Positions 58,324 to 64,000 of a stretch of 64,000 bases of DNA are shown in pieces; the first letter of the stretch is position 1, and every line of letters starts with the position of its first letter. A model generated the notes under the pieces. It saw only the letters and a program-made list of their open reading frames with translations. It ran no database searches and had not been told where the DNA came from. Location of the stretch: the NCBI RefSeq assembly GCF_022095675.1, contig NZ_JAHYSG010000006.1, forward strand, positions 62,001 to 126,000, written 5' to 3'. Made by a program: the position numbers and the translations under genes. Origin of the DNA: Dactylosporangium sp. AC04546. GTDB lineage: Bacteria; Actinomycetota; Actinomycetes; Mycobacteriales; Micromonosporaceae.

Positions 58324-60495
58324 GTGAGCGAGTTCGAGCACCCCATGTTCCGGTGGGACATCGACGCCGACGGCGTCGTGACCCTCGCCATGGACGACCC
58401 CGACCAGTCGGCCAACACGATGAACGAGCGGTTCCGTCGCGAGCTGCCCGTCGTCGTCGACCGGCTCTGGGCCGAGCGCGACCGGATCAGCGGCGTCATC
58501 ATCGCCTCGGCCAAGAAGACGTTCTTCGCCGGCGGCGACCTCGGCATGATGATGCGCGCCCGCCCTGAGGACGCCCCCGACGTGGTCGCGATGCTCGACG
58601 GGATCAAGGCGGCACTGCGCCGGCTGGAGACCCTCGGCCGGCCGGTCGTCGCGGCCATCAACGGCGCCGCCCTCGGCGGTGGCTACGAGATCGCGTTGGC
58701 CTGCCACCACCGCATCGCCGTCGACGCGCCCAACGTCACCGTCGGTCTGCCGGAGGTGACGCTCGGCCTGCTGCCCGGCGGCGGCGGCACCACCCGCACG
58801 GTTCGTATGTTCGGGCTGCAGACCGCGCTGCAGGACATCCTCCTGACCGGAAGGAAGTTCCGCCCCGGCGCGGCCCTGGACAAGGGCCTGGTCGACGAGG
58901 TGGTCGCCGACGCTGAGCAGCTGGCCGCGGCAGCCCGCCGGTGGATCGCGGCCAACCCCGGGCCGAGCCAGCCCTGGGACCGCCCCGGGTACAAGCTTCC
59001 CGGCGGTGCGCCGGCCAGCCCCGCGCTGGCCGCGATGCTGCCCAGCCTGCCGGCGCTGCTCCGGAAGCGGTCACAGGGTGCGCCCACTCCGGCTCCGCGC
59101 AACCTGCTGGCCGCTGCGGTCGAAGGCGCCCAGGTCGACTTCGACAACGCGCTGACCATCGAGTCCCGCTACTGCGCGGAGCTCATCTGCGGCCAGATCT
59201 CGGCGAACATCATCCAGGCGATGTTCTTCGACTTGCAGGCGATCAACCGCGGCGCCAGCCGGCCTGACGGCTATCCGCCGCACCGCGCGCAGACCCTGGT
59301 CGTGCTGGGCGCCGGGATGATGGGGGCCGGCATCGCCTACGTCAGCGCGCTCGCCGGGCTGGACGTCGTCCTCAAGGACGTGTCACTGGATGCCGCCGAG
59401 CGGGGCAAGGGCTACAGCGCACGGCTGCTGGACAAGGCGGTCGAGCGCGGGCAGACCACGCCCGAGCAACGCGACGCGGTGCTCGCCCGGATCCGGCCGA
59501 CCGTCGACCCGGCCGACGCCGCGGGCGCCGACCTGCTGATCGAGGCGGTCTTCGAGGACCCGCAGCTGAAGAAGACGGTCATCGCGGAGATCATCCCGCA
59601 TCTCGCGCCCGGCGCGGTGATCGCCTCGAACACCTCGACGCTGCCCATCACCGAACTGTCCGACGGCGTAGCGGATCCCGAGAACTTCATCGGGCTGCAC
59701 TTCTTCTCCCCGGTGGACAAGATGGCGCTGCTGGAGATCGTCGTCGGGCAGAAGACCAGCGACGCGACCCTCGCCAAGGCCGTCGACATCGCCCGCCAGA
59801 TCGGCAAGACACCGATCGTGGTCAACGACAGCCGGGGCTTCTTCACCAGCCGGGTCATCATCGAGTTCGTTCACGAGGCGGTCGCCCTGATCGGCGAGGG
59901 CGTGCCCGCCGCGTCGGTGGAGCAGGCCGCCACCCAGGCCGGCTACCCGGTCGGTGCGCTCGCGCTGCTCGACGAGCTGTCCCTCACCCTACTGCGCAAG
60001 ATCCGCGAGGAGACCATCGCGGGCTATCGCGCCGCCGGGATCGAGAAGCCCGTGCACCCCGCGGCCACGGTCATCGACCGGATGATCGACGAGTTCGGCC
60101 GCCGCGGCCGGACGGCAGGCGCCGGCTTCTACGACTACGCCGACGGCCGCAAGGTCGGCCTCTGGCCGGGGCTGGCCGCGGAGTTCGGTGGCACGAACAC
60201 CGATGTACCCTTCGAGGAGATGCAGGAGCGGATGCTCTTCGCCGAGGCCCTCGACACCATCCGCTGCCTCGACGAGGGGGTCCTGCGCTCGGTGGCCGAC
60301 GCCAACGTCGGCTCCATCCTCGGCATCGGCTTCCCCGCATGGACCGGCGGCGTCCTGCAGTACGTCAACCAGTACGACGGCGGCCTGTCCGGCTTCGTCG
60401 CACGAGCCCGCCAGCTCGCGGAACGCTACGGCGACCGGTTCACACCCCCGGAGTCGCTCGTGCGCAAGGCCGACCGTGGGGAGGAGTACCGGTGA
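58324..60495 (+). CDS. fadB: FadB-like enoyl-CoA hydratase/3-hydroxyacyl-CoA dehydrogenase fusion
   Basis: The product is 723 residues from the GTG at 58324 with AGGAG nine bases upstream. Residues 1-200 are a crotonase with both Glu (LGGGYE, LPEVTLG) and FFAGGDLGMMM. At about 327 the dehydrogenase Rossmann motif VLGAGMMGAGIAYVSALAG begins, followed by IEAVFEDPQLKK, ASNTSTLPI, GLHFFSPVDKM (catalytic His) and two C-terminal helical domains ending near 720. The gene overlaps the next by four bases. It carries out hydration and NAD oxidation in one chain, with the thiolase upstream. Confidence 0.93.
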   Translation: MSEFEHPMFRWDIDADGVVTLAMDDPDQSANTMNERFRRELPVVVDRLWAERDRISGVIIASAKKTFFAGGDLGMMMRARPEDAPDVVAMLDGIKAALRRLETLGRPVVAAINGAALGGGYEIALACHHRIAVDAPNVTVGLPEVTLGLLPGGGGTTRTVRMFGLQTALQDILLTGRKFRPGAALDKGLVDEVVADAEQLAAAARRWIAANPGPSQPWDRPGYKLPGGAPASPALAAMLPSLPALLRKRSQGAPTPAPRNLLAAAVEGAQVDFDNALTIESRYCAELICGQISANIIQAMFFDLQAINRGASRPDGYPPHRAQTLVVLGAGMMGAGIAYVSALAGLDVVLKDVSLDAAERGKGYSARLLDKAVERGQTTPEQRDAVLARIRPTVDPADAAGADLLIEAVFEDPQLKKTVIAEIIPHLAPGAVIASNTSTLPITELSDGVADPENFIGLHFFSPVDKMALLEIVVGQKTSDATLAKAVDIARQIGKTPIVVNDSRGFFTSRVIIEFVHEAVALIGEGVPAASVEQAATQAGYPVGALALLDELSLTLLRKIREETIAGYRAAGIEKPVHPAATVIDRMIDEFGRRGRTAGAGFYDYADGRKVGLWPGLAAEFGGTNTDVPFEEMQERMLFAEALDTIRCLDEGVLRSVADANVGSILGIGFPAWTGGVLQYVNQYDGGLSGFVARARQLAERYGDRFTPPESLVRKADRGEEYR

Positions 60496-61349
60496 GCGTC
60501 GCGGCGGGTTCCCTCAAGGGGCGCACCATCCTCATGTCCGGCGGAAGCCGCGGCATCGGCCTGGCGATCGCGCTGCGGGCTGCGCGTGACGGCGCGAACG
60601 TCGTCCTGTTGGCCAAGACCGACCAGCCCGACCCGCGACTGCCGGGCACGGTCCACACCGCCGTGGCGGAGATCGAGGCCGCCGGCGGTCGGGCAGTGGC
60701 GGTCGTCGGGGACGTCCGCAAGGAGGAGTCGGTCACCGCGGCGGTCGATCGCGCCGTCACCGAGTTCGGCGGGATCGACATCGTGCTCAACAACGCCTCG
60801 GCGATCGACCTGTCACCGATCGGCAAGATGTCGCCCAAGCGGTACGACCTGATGCTCGACATCAACGCGCGCGGCACGTTCCTGCTGACGAGCGCGGCAC
60901 TGCCGCACCTCTACGAATCGGAGAACCCGCACGTCCTGACGCTGTCCCCGCCGCTGAACCTCGACCCTGGGTGGTTCGCGGCCCACGCCCCCTACACGGT
61001 GAGCAAGTACGCCATGACGATGCTCACCGTCGGGCTGGCCGGTCAGCGCCATCCGCGTCCGGTTGCCGCGAACTGTCTGTGGCCGCGCACCACGATCGCC
61101 ACGGCCGCCGTGCAGAACATCGTCGGTGGCGACGCCGCGATGGCGGTCTCCCGCCGCCCGGAGATCATGGCCGATGCCGCACATGCGCTGCTCGTGCGGC
61201 CAGCCGCTGAGGTGACCGGCCAGTGCTGCATCGACGAGGACGTGCTGCGCGCGGTAGGCGTCACGGACTTCGCGCCGTACCGCTACGGCACCGCCAGGGA
61301 AGCCGACCTCAAGATCGACCTCTTCCTCCCCGGAGGGCAGCATGGCTGA
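60492..61349 (+). CDS. HSDL2-like SDR
   Basis: The product is 285 residues from a GTG at 60492 (GTGA overlap). It has MSGGSRGIGLAIALRAARDGANVVLLAK and the group-specific DQPDPRLPGTVHTAVAEIEAAGG, which is typical of hydroxysteroid dehydrogenase-like 2 proteins, then LNNASAIDL in place of NNAG, TLSPPLNLDPGWFAAHAPYTVSKYAMTM with Tyr and Lys, and LWPRTTIATAA. The usual catalytic Ser is near TLSPPLN. The C-terminus has a short tail. It acts within the beta-oxidation operon, substrate unknown. Confidence 0.88.
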   Translation: MSVAAGSLKGRTILMSGGSRGIGLAIALRAARDGANVVLLAKTDQPDPRLPGTVHTAVAEIEAAGGRAVAVVGDVRKEESVTAAVDRAVTEFGGIDIVLNNASAIDLSPIGKMSPKRYDLMLDINARGTFLLTSAALPHLYESENPHVLTLSPPLNLDPGWFAAHAPYTVSKYAMTMLTVGLAGQRHPRPVAANCLWPRTTIATAAVQNIVGGDAAMAVSRRPEIMADAAHALLVRPAAEVTGQCCIDEDVLRAVGVTDFAPYRYGTAREADLKIDLFLPGGQHG

Positions 61350-62502
61350 CCGCATCCCGCGCACCGTCTACGACGCCGACCACGAGCTGTTCCGCGAGAC
61401 GGTCCGCTCGTTCATCGCGGCCGAGGTGGAGCCGCACGACGAGGAGTGGGAGAGGCGTGGGATCGTCGACCGCTCGCTCTTCCGCGCCGCCGGCGACGCC
61501 GGCCTGCTCATGTTCCCCACACCGGAGCGGTACGGCGGGGCCGGCGTCGACGACTGGCGATTCAACGCCATCGTCGACGAGGAGTTCGGCCGCGCGGGCT
61601 ACGCGTCGGCCGGGCTGAGCCTGGCCTTGCAGAACGACGTTGTCGGCCCGTACTTTCTCGACCTGACCGACGACGGGCAGAAGGCCCGCTGGCTGCCCGG
61701 GCTCACGTCCGGTGAGCTGGTCGGGGCGATCGCGATGACCGAACCCGGGACGGGCAGTGATCTGTCGGGCATCGCGACCACGGCGGTGCGCGACGGCGAT
61801 CACTACGTGCTCAACGGTACGAAGACGTTCATCTCCAACGGGCAGAACGCCGACCTGGTCGTCGTCGCGGCGCGGACCTCCCCGGACCGCCATCGAGGGC
61901 TGACCCTGTTCGTGGTCGAGCGGGGCATGCCCGGCTTCGAGCGCGGGCGCAACCTCGAGAAGCTCGGCCTGCACGGGCAGGACACCAGCGAGCTGCACTT
62001 CTCCGACGTCCGCGTCCCGGTGGCGAACCGTCTCGACACCGAAGACGGCCAGGGGTTCTTCCAGCTGATGCGCAATCTGCCGCAGGAGCGGCTGTCGCTG
62101 GCGGTCACTGCCGTCTCCGCCGCTGAAGGGGTACTCGCCCGAACCCTGGAGTACGTCACCGAGCGCACGGCCTTCGGGCAGCCGATCGGCAGCTTCCAGA
62201 ACAGCCGGTTCCTGCTTGCTGAGCTGTTCACCCAGGTTGATGTCACGCGGGTCTTCGTCGACCGGTGCGTCGAGCTGCACGCCCGCGGCAAGCTCACCCC
62301 GGTGCAGGCCGCCGAGGCGAAGTGGTGGGCCTCCGAGCTGCAGGTGAAGGTGGCCGATCGCTGCCTCCAGTTGCACGGGGGCTATGGGTACATGCGGGAG
62401 TACCCGGTCGCTCGTGCCTTCGTCGACGCCCGGATCCAGACGATCTACGGTGGGACCACCGAAATCATGAAGGAGATCATCGGCCGGGACCTGGGTCTGT
62501 GA
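61342..62502 (+). CDS. Acyl-CoA dehydrogenase
   Basis: The product is 386 residues from the ATG at 61342, overlapping the SDR by 8 bp. The complete family pattern is present: FPTPERYGGAGVDDW, IAMTEPGTGSDLSGIATTAV, FISNGQNADLVVVAA, ERTAFGQPIGSFQNSRFLLAEL and the end YGGTTEIMKEIIGRDLGL. The medium-chain Glu position is Gly (YGGT), and the alternative helix reads GVLARTLEYV, where the Glu/Asp of relatives (as in ILDETVAY at 17214) is Ala/Arg. A Glu two positions later may substitute. Confidence 0.92.
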   Translation: MADRIPRTVYDADHELFRETVRSFIAAEVEPHDEEWERRGIVDRSLFRAAGDAGLLMFPTPERYGGAGVDDWRFNAIVDEEFGRAGYASAGLSLALQNDVVGPYFLDLTDDGQKARWLPGLTSGELVGAIAMTEPGTGSDLSGIATTAVRDGDHYVLNGTKTFISNGQNADLVVVAARTSPDRHRGLTLFVVERGMPGFERGRNLEKLGLHGQDTSELHFSDVRVPVANRLDTEDGQGFFQLMRNLPQERLSLAVTAVSAAEGVLARTLEYVTERTAFGQPIGSFQNSRFLLAELFTQVDVTRVFVDRCVELHARGKLTPVQAAEAKWWASELQVKVADRCLQLHGGYGYMREYPVARAFVDARIQTIYGGTTEIMKEIIGRDLGL

Positions 62503-62536
62503 GCGTTCCGTGCCGACTGCCGAGGGAGGGGTACTC

Positions 62537-63340
62537 GTGAGCCTGGTGGCCTACGAGGAGCGGGACGGCGTCGCCCGGATCCGGCTCAGCGATGGGGAGC
62601 GCGGCAATCCGCTCGACCAGTCCCTGGCGGACGCGCTCGCCCGGGCCGTTCGCCGCGCTCGCGCCGACGACGTCCACGTCGTCGTGCTGTCCGCCGAGGG
62701 CCGGGCCTTCAGCGTCGGCGGCAACATCTCCGCCTTCGCCGCCGCCGAGGACATCGAGCAGATGGTCGACGACCTGGCGGAGACCCTGCACCGCGCCGTC
62801 AGTGACCTGCATCGGATGGACGCGATCGTCGTCTCGGTCGTCCACGGGGTGGCCGCCGGCGCCGGCGTGGCGCTTGCCGCGGCCGCCGACCTGGTCATCG
62901 CCGGTGCGTCCGCTCGGTTCACGCTGGCGTACACCGGGATCGGCTTCTCTCCGGACGGCGGGAGCTCATTGCTGACCGCGTCCGTCGGCCTGCACCGCGG
63001 GCTGCACCTGGCGCTGCTCAATCCGCGGGTCACCGCCCACGAGGCGCACGCGATGGGGCTGGTCGCCCAGGTCCATCCGGACGACGAGCTCGAGGCCGCC
63101 GTCGAGCGCGTGGTCGACGACCTGCGGTCGGGGTCACGGACGGCGCAGGTGGCCGCGAAGCGGCTGATGCGGGAGGCCGCCGCTCCGGGGGCGGAGGCGG
63201 CGTTGCGCCGGGAGACCCTGTCGATCAGACAGCGCGCGGCCGATCCCGACGGCCGAGAAGGCGTCGCGGCGTTCCTGGCGAAGCGGCCGCCCCGGTTCCC
63301 GAGTGCCCGCCACACCTTCGCCCTCGAGGAGGAGCGTTGA
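62537..63340 (+). CDS. Crotonase-family protein, isomerase-like active site
   Basis: The product is 267 residues. The GTG at 62537 has GGAGGGG upstream; a GTG nine codons earlier is open too. Oxyanion-hole segments FSVGGNISAFAAAEDIEQM and GVAAGAGVALAAAADLVIA are present. Both hydratase Glu positions are lost (Ala in GAGVA, Tyr in LAYTGIG), but Asp is kept in GFSPDGGSSLL, as in PaaG-type isomerases. It would shift double bonds in the operon that contains the FadB-like hydratase. It is the last clear gene of the operon. Confidence 0.9.
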   Translation: MSLVAYEERDGVARIRLSDGERGNPLDQSLADALARAVRRARADDVHVVVLSAEGRAFSVGGNISAFAAAEDIEQMVDDLAETLHRAVSDLHRMDAIVVSVVHGVAAGAGVALAAAADLVIAGASARFTLAYTGIGFSPDGGSSLLTASVGLHRGLHLALLNPRVTAHEAHAMGLVAQVHPDDELEAAVERVVDDLRSGSRTAQVAAKRLMREAAAPGAEAALRRETLSIRQRAADPDGREGVAAFLAKRPPRFPSARHTFALEEER

Positions 63341-63496
63341 CAGCAGCACACCGCCTCCGGCCACTGCCCGAGAAGGCGGAAGACGTCGATGCCGTCCTCG
63401 CCGATTGGTGACGTCTGACCGGTACCGGGGGCGCACGGTCGCTGGGGCATCCAGGCCGATACGGTTGATCATGCGTTCGGGGGAGTGTCGCGAGTG

Positions 63497-64000
63497 ATGG
63501 GCGGAGAACGGCAGATGGTAGGCGCAGCAGCGATGCGGGTCGAGCAAGATGATGTGACCTCGGACTGGACGCGTCCGGGGGTGTTCGAGGTGGCCCCCGG
63601 GGTGTATCGCATTCCGCTGCCGTTACCGCACGACGGTCTGCGATCGGTGAACGTGTACGCCCTGGCCGTCGACGACGGCCTCGTGCTGGTCGACTCGGGC
63701 TGGGCCATCACGGAGGCCAGACAGGCACTGGATGCGGCTCTGGCGGCCCTGGGCGCATGTCTCGGAGACGTACGGCGGTTTCTTGTGACGCACATACACC
63801 GGGACCATTACGCGATGGCGGTGGCCGTGCGGCGCGAGTTCGGCACGGCAGTGAGCCTCGGCGAGGGGGAGGAACCCGCTGTCCAGGCGCTGTCGACTCC
63901 CGGTAATCAACCGATGTCCGGACACTGGCAGACGCTGATTCGATGCGGCGCAGGCGAGATCGTCGAAGCGCTCCGCGCGCGGGCTGAGCTGGCGCCGCAT
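63497..64000 (+). CDS. Metallo-beta-lactamase-fold hydrolase (3' end outside window)
   Basis: The frame is open from the ATG at 63497 (a GTG directly precedes it) to the window edge, 168 codons. After a 30-residue leader comes FEVAPGVYRIPLPLPHDGLRSVNVYALAVDDGLVLVDSG (read in parts), the first strands of the fold, and then the metal motif THIHRDHY at about 95-102 (HxHxDH). The C-terminal half is missing. Family members are hydrolases of thioesters, lactones or lactams, and the position beside CoA genes would suit a thioesterase. An independent transcription unit is possible, as 156 bp separate it from the crotonase. Confidence 0.85.
   Translation, partial: MGGERQMVGAAAMRVEQDDVTSDWTRPGVFEVAPGVYRIPLPLPHDGLRSVNVYALAVDDGLVLVDSGWAITEARQALDAALAALGACLGDVRRFLVTHIHRDHYAMAVAVRREFGTAVSLGEGEEPAVQALSTPGNQPMSGHWQTLIRCGAGEIVEALRARAELAPH

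Noticed and set aside
1..64000. tRNA, rRNA, CRISPR, insertion sequence, integrase or attachment site
   Set aside because: None was recognised by reading; no regular spacer-repeat arrays, transposase motifs or long terminal repeats were seen.

Overview
The window is high-GC DNA from a filamentous-type actinomycete (Actinomycetota). The evidence is the strong third-position G+C, many GTG starts, ATGA/GTGA stop-start overlaps, a SigE-type ECF sigma factor, an F420-type luciferase-like monooxygenase, Liv-type transporters and many TetR regulators. A Micromonosporales or Pseudonocardiales relative would fit, but the genus cannot be fixed from sequence reading alone. No rRNA, tRNA, CRISPR array, transposase or integrase was recognised.

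Region 1 (1-15.1 kb) is a mixed chromosomal stretch with visible decay. It holds the 5' part of a peptide-type solute-binding lipoprotein, two small orphan proteins, a broken VWA-like gene, a SigE-type sigma factor with its membrane partner, and a frameshifted ABC ATPase pseudogene. It continues with a divergent XRE(MmyB)/aldo-keto reductase pair, an orphan secreted protein, a TetR/ketopantoate-reductase-like pair sharing an operator-promoter, an F420-reductase-like Rossmann protein, a GH15 glucoamylase/trehalase and an MFS transporter.

Region 2 (15.3-45.2 kb) is a catabolic island. A TetR gene faces a thiolase/acyl-CoA dehydrogenase/SDR operon across a perfect 20-bp palindrome. Next come a crotonase-SDR pair, an acyl-CoA ligase, and a long operon (22.7-33.3 kb). 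That operon encodes a branched-chain-type ABC importer (with a fused LivM-LivG), crotonase, xylose-isomerase-like TIM barrel, SDR, a two-subunit acyl-CoA dehydrogenase pair and a GlcD-like FAD oxidase. An HpaI-type aldolase, TetR, crotonase, second ligase, alpha/beta hydrolase, Gfo/Idh/MocA oxidoreductase, PucR regulator and a 1156-residue indolepyruvate-ferredoxin-oxidoreductase-family protein follow. Four copies of the inverted repeat TTGAC-N6-GTCAA sit at the promoters of this island and suggest one repressor. Two genes here (an SDR and a TIM-barrel protein) each carry an out-of-frame internal deletion.

Region 3 (45.2-63.5 kb) holds three further acyl-CoA units. One is an XRE-TetR fusion regulator facing a phosphotransferase/acyl-CoA dehydrogenase/SDR operon that looks like a split ACAD10/11 (LvaA/LvaC-like) 4-hydroxyacyl-CoA pathway. 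One is an eight-gene minus-strand operon (56.9 to 49.2 kb) with three unusual crotonases, SnoaL-like protein, CoA ligase, tandem-TetR regulator, LLM oxidoreductase and SDR. The last is a plus-strand operon (57.1-63.3 kb) with thiolase, FadB-like fusion, HSDL2-like SDR, acyl-CoA dehydrogenase and crotonase. A metallo-beta-lactamase-fold gene runs off the right edge.

Together the genes describe uptake, CoA activation and beta-oxidation of several acids, probably substituted or alicyclic/aromatic. The substrates cannot be named from sequence alone.
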